This document shows, one piece after another, positions 1-8,136 of a stretch of DNA of 22,652 bases. Position 1 is the stretch's first letter, and each line of letters opens with the position of its first letter. The DNA lies in the NCBI GenBank assembly GCA_017646885.1, contig JAGCLR010000032.1, positions 1-22,652 of the forward strand. The letters run 5' to 3'. The notes beneath the pieces were generated by a model. The model was not told the origin of the DNA. It searched no databases and was given only the letters and a program-made list of their open reading frames with translations. The DNA comes from Methanobrevibacter sp. GTDB taxonomy: Archaea; Methanobacteriota; Methanobacteria; Methanobacteriales; Methanobacteriaceae. The translations under genes and the position numbers were made by a program.

Positions 1-40
1 CTCTACCTCTTTCGCATATTTGATAATTCTCACTTCTCAT
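1..40 (-). CDS. start of a gene truncated by the window edge
   Basis: An ATG at 40-38 overlaps the TGA stop of the SLOG-family gene by four bases (ATGA) and opens a frame reading MRSENYQICERGR to the window edge. The same stop/start overlap joins many other gene pairs here, which is the only support. The fragment is too short to assign a function, and it could be a chance ATG. Confidence 0.4.
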   Translation of the reverse strand, partial: MRSENYQICERGR

Positions 41-393
41 CCATATTCCTAAGCTAACTTAATCATAAGCTCTGTGCCTTTTGATATTTCATCCCAAAAA
101 GCAACCAGCATACCATTTCGTTCAGAGGCATATGCTGCCATCTTCTCATTTCTTTTATATCCAGCAGACTTACCATATTTATTCCAATCTGCTAAAAAAT
201 GCTTTATAGGTAAGCCTCGATTATATGCCCATAATGCTCCCATTGCGTCTGCTCCACGAGCTCCGCCGCAAATTACTTCATAATTATCATCATTACCAAC
301 TTCTTTGGCAATTCTACGATAATCGTCCATAATAGCAAATAACAAATGAGCATCATTAAACTCTCGAGTGCCAGCAATTATGACTCTTCGCAT
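37..393 (-). CDS. SLOG-superfamily (DUF2493, YspA/cpYpsA-related) protein
   Basis: A 118-aa protein when TAG is read as Gln. It starts at the ATG at 393 behind a GGAGGG ribosome binding site and a strong promoter. The N-terminal beta strand RRVIIAGTREF and the GGARGADAMGALWA motif (about residues 43-56) are the nucleotide-binding signatures of the small SLOG proteins. KSAGYKRNEKMAAYA (about 74-88) is the usual second motif. Under the standard code it would stop at the TAG at 49-51. Read through, the end becomes KLAQEYG then TGA at 37-39, which fits the family's common C-terminal helix (LAxxYG). SLOG proteins are thought to bind nucleotide-derived ligands; the phage role is unknown. Confidence 0.75.
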
Positions 394-423
394 ATTTTTC
401 CCTCCTATTACTTTTATATATTT

Positions 424-452
424 ATTATAACATTTTTTTATAAAAAAATCAA
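424..452 (-). promoter_or_regulatory. sigma70-type promoter upstream of the SLOG gene
   Basis: On the minus strand, TTGATT (447-452) and TATAAT (424-429) are separated by 17 bases, with TGT before the -10 box (extended -10). The same architecture recurs at least eight more times in the window. It lies directly downstream of the tail-operon terminator. Confidence 0.8.
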
Positions 453-456
453 AGAA

Positions 457-493
457 AATAAAAAAATGGGAGAAGATATAAAATCTTCTCCCA
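457..493 (-). terminator. terminator of the tail-fibre operon
   Basis: An 11-bp perfect stem (467-477 with 483-493) and a 5-base loop are followed on the minus strand by a run of T residues. It lies six bases after the TAA of the CotH-fibre gene and directly before the next promoter. Confidence 0.9.
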
Positions 494-498
494 TAAAT

Positions 499-3228
499 TT
501 ATTCAGTTGTTTCTTCTTCAGTTTCTTCTTCTAAATTAGCCGCAGATGTAGCATATTTTACAACTTTAATATATTCATATGTTGCGTTACTTCTTGTATT
601 ACCTTCCGCGGATCCAACATAGAAGCTACTTAATTCATTAATTCTACCATTTCGAACAACATAGTTTCCATCAACATGGAATCCATCTTTGTCAATTCTT
701 AAAATAGTAGCTGTGTTATCTGCTGGATAAACACTTTCTCTACCATCAGAAGAACTGCTTAATAATGAGTTAACTTCAAATCTATTCTCGCTTGGAGTAT
801 AGTAAGCATGGTAACCACCAGTATATTGATTCCAACTTGCGATATTATCACCAATAGAAATAATATTTTCGTTGGTAGAAGTACATCCACTTAAATCAAC
901 TTTAATTTCGATATAATCGCCTCTATCCCAATCAAAGCCAGTTACTGTATCACTCCATTTACCACCTTGTGGGCGCCAATTAGAGCGTAATTTAGTCTCT
1001 GTTGCTGTTGGTAATTGTTCTGCTCCTTGAGTCAACAATTCTTCCATTGTAGCATCATCTAAAGCATAGTCATAAACTCTACAGTTATTTAAGATACCTT
1101 TCGCAAAACGACCTGTTCCACCGACATTTGAGCGATAGCAGCCAAGTCTCAAAGGTTCAGTAACTGAAACATAATCCATAGTCTTTTCATCTTTATAGAT
1201 TTGACCATTTAGGTTATAACATCTTGCTACGGTAATTTTACCATCAGCATCTTTACGGAATATAATTCTTGCTCTTTCAAGGTCAGCGTTTTCAATTAAT
1301 CCTCCAATTGAGTTAGAAGAAATACTTGTTGAACCTTGTCTATACTCTGAAACGATACCAGAAGGACCATATTGAACAATCATACCAGGATATGGACTGT
1401 TTTCATTCATGCAGTGCATTACTACATATTTACTTGCTGTAAAGTCACACTCATTTGTATCTGTCCAATCTACAAATACTGTAAATGGTTTATCTTCTGC
1501 CAATGGAGCAACTCCTGTGTCAATATAATTAGTTCCATCGAAAGTAGTAACGACTGGTAATTGATATACAATAGAGCCTTCGTCTTCAGATTCTTCTGGA
1601 ACATAAGTTACATACACATATAAAGTCTTTGTGATATCACCACAAGTTACGGTAATAGTCGTATTACCGATGGCTTTCGCAGTTACATTACCCTTATTTA
1701 CAACAACTATACTTTCATCGTTAGATTTCCAAACGACTTTATCAGTTGTATTAGATGGAGATAAAGTGACATTTACTTTTTGAGTATTTGCACTAGTTTC
1801 ATCAAAATAAAGTGCTAACACATCAAATGAGAATCCAGTACATGGAATTCTTTCAACAGGTTGTAATGCTGCCAAATATGTATCTGTCCAACTACGTCTT
1901 GCCGCAGCAAAATTTCTAATTTGTTGTAAATTGCTCTTTGTAGCAGATGGAATGCCTGTATATGCGCCGTTCGCAGTTGTGGAAGCATAGTCTTCTTTAA
2001 TCAATTCAGCTGACGCGATATCACTTAATCTTTCAAAACGATTGATAATATTTGACATTGCCAAGGCAGATGTTTTTAAGTTATTCCAGCGAGCTAGCAA
2101 TTCCGCAAAAAAATTTTGCTCGATTCTTTCATATAATAAATTACCCATACGACCTTCAATTTGGTCTTCATATTGATCTCTGCCATAATCAGTTGCAAGA
2201 AGAGTTTGACCATTCCAATAGAGGCCCCATGTACTATCCATATCGTACATAGACGCAATCCATTTTACACCATCATATGTCATATAAATTTGGTTTTTAC
2301 CGTATTGATCAATACCGCACATATATAAGCCATAGATATGGTAATCAAGCAAACTTTGTAAATCAAAATAATTTTCAATATTTGCTTTAAAATCTTCGTC
2401 TGAACTATTCATAACAAAATCAATAACATTATTCCAACTTGTTTTAATAGAGTCGGGACAAGCATCGTGGATTTCATCAGTCCAGTCACTCTCGTCAATA
2501 AGTGCGGCCGCGCGGAAACATCCGCTATCATAATTCTCTCCACATAAAACGCAATGTTCATTTAAATCATCATCCATGTTAAATGTCCACTTGTCTTTTG
2601 GAATATTCCAAGTGTATCTACCTTGGTAAATACCATTATTATATACTTTAATTGGGAAGCCATCAATTGCGCCATTATTTGGACTATCTTTTAATAATTC
2701 TGGTAAAGTATCATAATTAGAACGAGACTCTACAATATCACTCCATAAACGAGCAGATACGATATTTCTTAAATGGGAAATATCAATCCAGTTTGCCTTT
2801 AAACAAAATTTATTTTGCTTTCCCCAATTTTTAAAAGCAATTTTCTGTTTTACACTTCTATCAGCATCTTCAAACAATTTAATAGTAAAATTCTTTTTAG
2901 GATAGCTCATAGAGGAATTACCTTGACATTTAATTTCAATATATGAATGAAAGGTCAATGTTTTAGACATATAAGTTAATTCAGCCAAAACTTCATCTTT
3001 GGTGGTGGGAATTATTCCATCAATGAAGACTTTTGGGATATCATTTTCACGAGGTTCAGAAACAGAAGCTATACCAGCATATTCTTCAAAAACGCTCTTA
3101 TCCAATTTGGTCTAATCAATTGCATTTAATACGGCAATTAAAGTTTCATTATTAGGATAGTCTTCCATAGAAAGTTTTGACCAAAGAAATTTTACTCCTT
3201 CTTGGTCTAAGAATTTTATTTCTTCCAT
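499..3228 (-). CDS. tail fibre/spike protein: anchor module, CotH kinase-like domain, bacterial Ig-like domain, LamG-like C-terminus
   Basis: 909 aa with one in-frame TAG (codon 39, 3112-3114). The ATG at 3228 follows an AAGGAGGT site; a standard-code call would begin at a TTG at 3105 and lose 41 residues. Residues 1-45 are the anchor module shared with the next three fibre genes (FLDxxGVxxLW). About residues 60-440 resemble the CotH family: GNSSMSYPKKNFTIK near 102-116 and DMDSTWG in the middle. About 455-545 is a BIg2-type Ig fold (GNVTAKAIGNTTITVTCGD). The rest resembles concanavalin/LamG domains (DGTNYIDTGVAPL, RVYDYALDDATMEELL). CotH proteins are atypical protein kinases in spore coats and cellulosomes; kinase activity here is inferred from family only. 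It probably binds a host-surface glycan or protein at the tail tip. Confidence 0.85.
3111..3165. repeat. direct repeat copy 1 (fibre anchor module)
   Basis: About 55 bases nearly identical (two differences seen) to 3774-3828. It encodes the same segment (EDYPNNETLIAVLNAID-Q-TK) of the anchor module in two neighbouring fibre genes, including the recoded TAG. This is recent duplication or gene conversion. Confidence 0.85.
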
Positions 3229-3246
3229 TTAATTTATTACCTCCTT

Positions 3247-3894
3247 TTAAGAAATTCTTTTCCATATATATACAGCTAAATAAGGGGGCATATTATTATG
3301 CGACTCACCTGCACCCGTGGCAATTGTAGTGTCTGTATAAATAGGTAAAGTTTTATTATTAGCTCCATAACCATCGCCTTGAGTAGAGGTTGATGGGGGG
3401 ATAGATTCGTTTCTCCATAGCTGGTGTCTGTCAAATTCATGGTCGTGAGCGGGCATTTCCAATTCAGTCAAAGTATGTTCAATTTCGCCGCCTTCAGTTC
3501 CTGCGGGGAATTGAGCGCCCGCGCCCAATAAGAATTTATCTTGGATACGTTCCCAGGTTCCAAAGCCGAATAAAATGTTAGGGTTAATATCATTTACAGA
3601 TAAATAAATGGAGCCTACTGGATACACAGTTTCTACAATATTTTTTGGAGCATATAATATATCAGCTTCATTCTTTTTTAGGTATGAAGTAAAGTCAATG
3701 GTGCCTCCGCTTTCTCCTGCAATATAGTCTTCAATTGTTAAATAATTATCAAGTTCGCTTTTATCAACTTTAGTCTAATCAATCGCGTTTAATACGGCAA
3801 TTAAAGTTTCATTATTAGGATAGTCTTCTAAAGAAACTTTTGACCATAAATATTTGATACCTTCGGCATCTAAAAATTTTTTAGTATCAGACAT
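3247..3894 (-). CDS. tail collar/short fibre protein with the anchor module
   Basis: 215 aa with one TAG (codon 40, 3775-3777). The ATG at 3894 follows AAGGGGGT. A standard-code call would find only a GTG-started 126-aa fragment from 3627. Residues 1-45 repeat the anchor module of the CotH fibre. The C-terminal ~125 residues are a phage tail collar/baseplate domain: YPVGSIYLSVNDINP, FGFGTWERIQDKFLLGAG, GGEIEHTLTELEMPAHDHE and HNNMPPYLAVYIWKRIS. This type sits at the distal end of fibres in many Firmicute phages. It is separated by 18 bases from the CotH fibre gene and co-transcribed with it. Confidence 0.85.
3774..3828. repeat. direct repeat copy 2 (fibre anchor module)
   Basis: Partner of 3111-3165. 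The two copies lie about 660 bases apart in the same orientation and could mediate recombination that swaps fibre C-termini. Confidence 0.85.
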
Positions 3895-3910
3895 TTATGT
3901 TTTAACCCCC

Positions 3911-4336
3911 TTAATTTATTTTTATTTTTATGTATTTTGCATAAGGTGGATTCATACCTAAACTACCGGGCCAATCCATACCCCAACTATAATATTGGTA
4001 TGTTCCTCCAATTACAAGTTTTCCTGCTTTAGATATAACTAAAGTTTTTGTTTGTACAGCATTTAATTCATTAGATTGAACTGTATAATTTGAACCTCCA
4101 CAATTTGAAGCATCGTATAAAACTCCTCCTGCTTTAGTGGGATAATATACAATAGTAATGTTATCTCCAGCTTTAACATTAATAATTGAAACCGGAATTG
4201 CATTAGACTTATTAACATCATAAGGAAAACTTATATTGTCAGCCTTCTACCATAATATATTTCCAACAGAATCTGTTATTTGCTATACTTCGCCTTCAGG
4301 AATAATAATTTGAATTAAATTTTGTAAATCAAACAT
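3911..4336 (-). CDS. predicted fibre-associated protein, amber-interrupted
   Basis: 141 aa, invisible under the standard code because of TAGs at codons 18 (4283-4285) and 30 (4247-4249). The ATG at 4336 shares bases with the TAA of the preceding gene (TAATG), which suggests translational coupling. The stop is TAA at 3911-3913. The start MFDLQNLIQIIIPEGEV is followed by QITDSVGNILW. The middle (GDNITIVYYPTKAGGVLYDASNCGG) and C-terminus (KAGKLVIGGTYQYYSWGMDWPG) look like a beta-rich domain. I do not recognise the family. Position between fibre genes suggests a virion or fibre-chaperone role. Confidence 0.75.
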
Positions 4337-4578
4337 TATCCAATCACGACTTTCTTTGTTATTGTAGTTCCATCAATTAATGTGAAAGTCCAATCTTCTG
4401 TATTTAAAGGAGCTGATGAGCCTCCATTATATTCTGATTTTAAAAGATAATCCTAAAGCTGGGTTTTATCAGCTTTTTCTTCATCAATAATATTGATAAT
4501 ATTTGTCAAATAATCGCCTTGCTCCATTATTTTTTTCCATATTTCCTAAATTCCATTGGCATCTACAAATTTTTTCAT
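4336..4578 (-). CDS. small tail protein with the anchor module, amber-interrupted
   Basis: 80 aa with TAGs at codons 11 (4546-4548) and 42 (4453-4455). The ATG at 4578 lies behind AAGGAGGT. Residues 1-20 (MKKFVDANGI-Q-EIWKKI) are a divergent copy of the anchor seen in three neighbours. KADKTQL-Q-DYLLKSEYNGG matches the following linker of the collar protein (KVDKSELDNYLTIEDY). The tail (WTFTLIDGTTITKKVVIG) is a short beta hairpin-like end. It is probably an anchor-only accessory piece or adaptor for the next gene product. Recognition of the module is firm; the function is inferred. Confidence 0.75.
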
Positions 4579-4611
4579 ATTATTACCTCCTTTTTATCGA
4601 ATATAACAAAA

Positions 4612-4644
4612 ATAAGGGAAAGGGAATAAATCCCTTTCCCTTAT
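4612..4644 (-). terminator. intrinsic terminator inside the tail operon
   Basis: A 12-bp perfect stem (4614-4625 with 4631-4642) and 5-base loop, following the alanine-rich fibre gene. The minus-strand continuation is only modestly T-rich (ATTTTTG), so it may be partial and attenuate the downstream fibre genes. Confidence 0.75.
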
Positions 4645-4659
4645 AAAAAAAATTTTTAA

Positions 4660-5568
4660 TTAAGCCTGAATAGCAGAATTAATAGCAGCTAAAATTTCAG
4701 CTTCGCTTAAAGCCTGAATCTTAGCAACTTCAGTATCGGTATAAGCCTTAGCGTCAGCGAGAGCGGTAGCAGCAGCACCAGCAGCTTCAAACTTAGAGTG
4801 GTCAACTGCTTCAAGAACCTTAACACGAGTATCCATAGCAGTATTCAAACCATCAGCATGAGCCTTAGCGGCAGTCTCAGCAGCAGCAGCAGCACCCTTA
4901 GCGTCATAAGCCTCAGCGAGCTTCAAAGCAGCAATCTTAGCATCGATAGCAGAACCAACTTGCTCAGCATTCTGGAAATCAGCATCTTCAAGAGCCTTAA
5001 CACGATCAGCAAGAGCGCTTAAGCTAGAAGCGAGAGCGAACTTATCAGCGCCATCAACCTTTAAAGCAGCATCAATAGCAGCAGCGATAGAGGCGACAAC
5101 AGTGGTATCAACACCAACCATCTTGTCTTCAAGAGCCTTAATATCATTTGCCATATCAGCAGCGCCAGTGGTGTCATTAAGAATCCAATCAGCGATTTCT
5201 TTTAAGGTGTCAAAATCAGCATTAGCACCAGCAACAATTTCAGCGACCTTAACAGCGGCAGCAGCATTGGCAGTGTTAGTGACAGAACCAACAACCTCAG
5301 CACCGCCATTCAAAGTGGTAATAGCAGCAGCATTAGCTTTAATAGCAGTATCGTTAGCAGTGATTAAGCCACGAATTTCGCTATCGTCATAAGTACCAGC
5401 TTCGAGAGCTTCAATAGCCTTTTCAGCAGCTTCTAAGCGAGTGCCATGGGCCAAAATATCAGCAGCATTCTCAGCGGCCTTAGCATCAACCTTGGCAACC
5501 TCTTCAGCGATACGAGTCCATAAAGTACTTACGCCACCTTGGTCTAAAAACTTTTTAATATCAGCCAT
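4660..5568 (-). CDS. alanine-rich coiled-coil fibre shaft protein with the anchor module
   Basis: 302 aa, no TAG. It begins with the anchor MADIKKFLDQGGVSTLWTRI, then becomes an Ala/Lys/Glu/Asp-rich heptad-like protein to the end (for example KAAENAADILAHGTRLEAAEKA, read in short pieces). A central piece (about 115-145: ADFDTLKEIADWILND) matches a segment common in phage fibre and head-fibre proteins. The composition suggests a trimeric coiled-coil shaft. The start follows an AGGAAGAG site. The gene is visibly more G+C-rich than its neighbours, as expected from Ala codons. It is upstream of a terminator, so it may be made in greater amounts than the fibres after it. Confidence 0.7.
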   Translation of the reverse strand: MADIKKFLDQGGVSTLWTRIAEEVAKVDAKAAENAADILAHGTRLEAAEKAIEALEAGTYDDSEIRGLITANDTAIKANAAAITTLNGGAEVVGSVTNTANAAAAVKVAEIVAGANADFDTLKEIADWILNDTTGAADMANDIKALEDKMVGVDTTVVASIAAAIDAALKVDGADKFALASSLSALADRVKALEDADFQNAEQVGSAIDAKIAALKLAEAYDAKGAAAAAETAAKAHADGLNTAMDTRVKVLEAVDHSKFEAAGAAATALADAKAYTDTEVAKIQALSEAEILAAINSAIQA

Positions 5569-5588
5569 TTTAATTCTCTTCCTTTCTT

Positions 5589-5909
5589 TTATTTACAAAT
5601 CTCAAGGATCTCTTCCTTGCTCAAAGCAATTAAGTCTTCTTTAGAATAATATTTTTCTAAATCTGGATGAAAATCTTCTACTTTTGGAATAGCAGATACT
5701 CCAGTATCAAGAGTTCCAACAAACCAATTGCCATTTTCTCCTATATAAGGAGTTTCACCTTGAAGACTTTTTAACCATTCTTGTTCTGTGCCTTCAAAGC
5801 CATTATCTAAAGCAATTTCATAAGCAGACTTACCTTTTTCAAAACCTTCAATATTTTCAATTGATTGTTTTACATAAGTTTTCATTAAGGCGTACATTGT
5901 AAAATTCAT
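5589..5909 (-). CDS. phage tail-associated protein
   Basis: 106 aa. GKSAYEIALDNGFEGTEQEW followed by LKSLQGETPYIGENGNWF is the short domain found in many Firmicute phage tail fibres and receptor-binding proteins, where it precedes collagen-like or fibre segments. The C-terminus has an unrelated acidic helix (SKEDLIALSKEEILEICK). The ATG at 5909 lies one base after the stop of the preceding gene with no obvious ribosome binding site, so coupled translation is likely. MALMKTYV-type starts are common in homologues, so an internal ATG is possible. Confidence 0.7.
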   Translation of the reverse strand: MNFTMYALMKTYVKQSIENIEGFEKGKSAYEIALDNGFEGTEQEWLKSLQGETPYIGENGNWFVGTLDTGVSAIPKVEDFHPDLEKYYSKEDLIALSKEEILEICK

Positions 5910-5910
5910 A

Positions 5911-6087
5911 TTACAATTTCACCCACTCTTTCTTACTATTCAACATAAATATCTCTGCTGTAGAAATAACAATAGCTACACTTCCCATAGAGCAAGAAGG
6001 AAGGTCTTTAAGATCATCTGGGGCATCACATACAAATTCTTTAACACCATATGCGACGTCTCCATCGTTTGATGTAATTTTATACAT
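5911..6087 (-). CDS. small conserved phage protein at the head of the tail operon
   Basis: 58 aa, start at 6087 behind AAGGAGGG. The sequence runs MYKITSNDGDVAYGVKEFV to SMGSVAIVISTAEIFMLNS and KKEWVKL. I recognise this as a widespread short phage protein encoded next to fibre genes; the precise role is not known to me. It is the first gene of the tail operon: no gene lies between it and the terminator at 6178-6205. Confidence 0.75.
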   Translation of the reverse strand: MYKITSNDGDVAYGVKEFVCDAPDDLKDLPSCSMGSVAIVISTAEIFMLNSKKEWVKL

Positions 6088-6177
6088 TCATAACCCTCCT
6101 TTATATAATTGATTTCCTCATAATAATTTAAAAATTAACAAATAGGATTAATCCCTCTTGTCCCAGAATAACACAAA
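6088..6177 (-). promoter_or_regulatory. leader region of the tail operon; no canonical promoter seen
   Basis: The region contains the ribosome binding site of the first tail gene and an AT-rich stretch, but not the TTGAYT-17-TATAAT pattern of the other units. The best partial match is TTGTTA followed by a poor -10. A phage late promoter is an inference. Confidence 0.35.
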
Positions 6178-6205
6178 AAAGCCTTCCAAAAACTTGGAAG
6201 GCTTT
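6178..6205 (-). terminator. terminator of the nucleotidyltransferase operon
   Basis: An 11-12-bp perfect stem (6179-6189 with 6194-6204) and 4-base loop, followed on the minus strand by six T residues. It lies just after the TAA of the last gene of the operon. Confidence 0.9.
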
Positions 6206-6210
6206 AATTA

Positions 6211-6444
6211 TTAAAATTCTGTACTTGGATATTCGCAGACATCCTTTTCGGCAATGGATTCAAAGTCCCAGTCTCCAGAAGGGTCTACACCAGATTCGGC
6301 AATCCAGTTTTCAAGATAATCATGGAGAGAGTCGCAATACCAATCCCAATTATCAACTCCACCATTTTCAAGTGCCCAATATTTATTGGCGGCCTCAAGA
6401 ATTTCAAGAAGCTCCTTTTCAGGCACGCATCTATACTACTTCAT
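6211..6444 (-). CDS. small acidic hypothetical phage protein; third codon is TAG
   Basis: 77 aa, starting at the ATG at 6444 that overlaps the TAA of the preceding gene (TAATG). The third codon is TAG (6436-6438), so under the standard code translation would abort after two residues; a standard call instead starts at a GTG at 6426. The product is acidic and Trp-rich, with ELLEILEAANKYWALENGG and VDNWDWYCDSLHDYLENW. I know similar short proteins from Firmicute phages but no function. The codon-3 amber makes expression strictly dependent on the suppressor tRNA. Confidence 0.75.
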
Positions 6445-6683
6445 TAGATTTCACTCCATCCATTTGGATTATAGCAAATAAAAAATTCAGTATGACTACC
6501 AACATCATAAACTTTTTCAAGTTTATTAGTGGAACTTAGCCAGGAGCGAGTGTAATAGCTTTTAAACTTATGGTCATCAAGGAACTGATGAATAATTTTG
6601 AAAACTTCTTTTTCAGAAGAAGCTTTTCCAATTTCTCGTCTCTCTCCACGAGAATTTTTGAAAAAAACAATTAAATCATTCAT
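6444..6683 (-). CDS. small hypothetical phage protein
   Basis: 79 aa. MNDLIVFFKNSRGERREIGK, then EKEVFKIIHQFLDDHKFKSY and VGSHTEFFICYNPNG, which suggests a compact alpha/beta fold. Both ends overlap neighbours by TAATG (start with the nucleotidyltransferase stop, stop with the next ATG). I recognise the pattern from other Firmicute phages without a known function. Confidence 0.75.
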   Translation of the reverse strand: MNDLIVFFKNSRGERREIGKASSEKEVFKIIHQFLDDHKFKSYYTRSWLSSTNKLEKVYDVGSHTEFFICYNPNGWSEI

Positions 6684-7495
6684 TAATTAGTCAGCTCCTT
6701 TTCAACAGAAATTCTCATAATCTGGTAAGAAACATCCTCTAAAAGCTCTCTCATAACTTCGCACTCCTGGTCGGAAACTCTGGCGCAGAACTCGTCAGCC
6801 ATCTCAACTACATGGTCAAGAATTTCTTTTGCTTCAATACGCGCCTGCTCAAGAGGGATGCGGTCCAGCATCTTATAATCCCACATGCGCTGTCTACGAG
6901 AAGGTCGAGGGATTAAGCAATCCTTATAGGCGACACCACTGATATATCTCTCCAGATAATCATCCACTCGGTCTAGATGAGAAACCTGTTTGCCGTCATA
7001 ACCATATTTATCAATAATATCAACCTTGGCGGGGTATCTATGCTCCATGGCATGATACTTCTCCATAGCGATACCTTTCATAGACTTAACAGCACGATGC
7101 TTATTCATGCGAGCAATCTGCTCTCGGCACTGGACCAGCCGATTCCACTGTTCGGCATACACAGGATTGATGATGTAGAAGTCAGTGAAGAGGATTTCCA
7201 AGAAGTTAAGATTCTGCTTGCGGAAAGTCTCCATATACAGACGCACATCTTTCCAGTCAGTATGCTCATCATTTGCGCGTACATGAGTAGTAGAAACAGG
7301 TTTCTTATTCAGGCAAATATCCTTAAAACTGGGAACAACAATCAACTTAGTGTCAATATCGGAACCTTCATAGTCCAACTGATAGTTTTGACTACCCTGA
7401 AGGAAACAGCCAACAATCTGCTCTTCTTTAAAGTATTTGAGAGACTCGTCATAATGCTCACGCAGACGGCTCATGATTTTCTCTTCTCTGGTCAT
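6683..7495 (-). CDS. polymerase-beta-superfamily nucleotidyltransferase (YcgL/RlaP-like, PF10127 type)
   Basis: 270 aa. The motif FLQGSQNYQLDYEGSDIDTK (about 32-51) carries the GSx(n)SDxD metal-binding signature of the nucleotidyltransferase fold, in the arrangement of the YcgL/RlaP group. LKYF and EILFTDFYIINPVY are further family-like segments, and the C-terminal half is helical. RlaP-type enzymes have been placed next to RNA ligases in predicted RNA-repair systems; that role here is inference. The gene looks more G+C-rich than most of the window. Its start at 7495 lies inside the previous gene (38-base overlap). Confidence 0.75.
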   Translation of the reverse strand: MTREEKIMSRLREHYDESLKYFKEEQIVGCFLQGSQNYQLDYEGSDIDTKLIVVPSFKDICLNKKPVSTTHVRANDEHTDWKDVRLYMETFRKQNLNFLEILFTDFYIINPVYAEQWNRLVQCREQIARMNKHRAVKSMKGIAMEKYHAMEHRYPAKVDIIDKYGYDGKQVSHLDRVDDYLERYISGVAYKDCLIPRPSRRQRMWDYKMLDRIPLEQARIEAKEILDHVVEMADEFCARVSDQECEVMRELLEDVSYQIMRISVEKELTN

Positions 7496-7721
7496 TTAAC
7501 ATCCTCCTCTCAATTTCTTCTACTTGTAAATATAAACCATTTAAGGCATCAAGTCGTTTCTTTAATTTTTCATAAGGTGTATCTTCTAACGGGCGAAGAC
7601 TTGGAGCTGTTGGATCACATCCCAAATATAAAGCATGAATAATATCATTATATCCAATAACAGCATTATTTAGTGCTTCGGCAAGAATTGTAATGTCGTG
7701 AGTTTCAACTTCAAATTTCAT
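7458..7721 (-). CDS. small hypothetical protein
   Basis: 87 aa, acidic and helical: MKFEVETHDITILAEALNN at the N-terminus and a predicted coiled coil (YEKLKKRLDALNGLYLQVEE) towards the end. The ATG at 7721 overlaps the TGA of the preceding gene (TGATG). The last 13 codons overlap the nucleotidyltransferase start in another frame. Function unknown. Confidence 0.65.
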   Translation of the reverse strand: MKFEVETHDITILAEALNNAVIGYNDIIHALYLGCDPTAPSLRPLEDTPYEKLKKRLDALNGLYLQVEEIERRMLNDQRRENHEPSA

Positions 7722-8041
7722 CACTTATCCTCATCATCGTAGCAGTAATTTTCTTCATCAGGGTCTTCAAGCACTTTCTGACGACATTTTTCAGCAGCTT
7801 CTTCTGGAGTTTTGTCTCCATAAAGCTCTTTATACCAAACAGGATAGTGAAAATGAATATATGCGGGGTCATATATACAGTCAGTATATCCACGAGGACA
7901 AGTGGGCATATATTCAAGATAATGAGATAAACGAGGAAGTGACATGAGAATTCGCTGAACGACCGGGTTGTCTCGGCACTCAAGGCAAAGATTTTCATCT
8001 AAATTTGCTTTTGGAATAATACATCTTTTACATCTATCCAT
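7721..8041 (-). CDS. small Cys-containing hypothetical protein, first gene of the operon
   Basis: 106 aa, start at 8041 behind AAGGAG. It opens with MDRCKRCIIPKANLDENLCL and continues ECRDN, two CxxC pairs that could bind zinc, then CPRGYTDCIYDP. The rest is acidic. It is the first gene after a strong promoter. I do not recognise a family. A ribbon-like zinc fold at the N-terminus is an inference. Confidence 0.7.
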   Translation of the reverse strand: MDRCKRCIIPKANLDENLCLECRDNPVVQRILMSLPRLSHYLEYMPTCPRGYTDCIYDPAYIHFHYPVWYKELYGDKTPEEAAEKCRQKVLEDPDEENYCYDDEDK

Positions 8042-8071
8042 ATTTAATCAACTCCTTATCTTTATATAAAT

Positions 8072-8100
8072 ATTATATCATAATTTTTATAAAAAATCAA
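8072..8100 (-). promoter_or_regulatory. sigma70-type promoter of the nucleotidyltransferase operon
   Basis: TTGATT (8095-8100), 17 bases, TATAAT (8072-8077) on the minus strand, placed right after the terminator of the NeuB operon. Confidence 0.8.
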
Positions 8101-8104
8101 AAAA

Positions 8105-8136
8105 GAAAATAAGATGGGATATCCCATCTTATTTTC
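8105..8136 (-). terminator. terminator of the nonulosonate operon, a 32-base perfect palindrome
   Basis: The 16 bases 8105-8120 are the exact reverse complement of 8121-8136. The NeuB stop codon (8129-8131) lies inside the palindrome. On the minus strand it is followed by TTTTTTGATT, which is both a T-tract and the -35 region of the next promoter. Confidence 0.8.

Noticed and set aside
7711..7998. 95-aa overlapping minus-strand open frame
   Set aside because: It lies in another frame of the Cys-containing gene at 7721-8041, which has the ribosome binding site and correct operon spacing.
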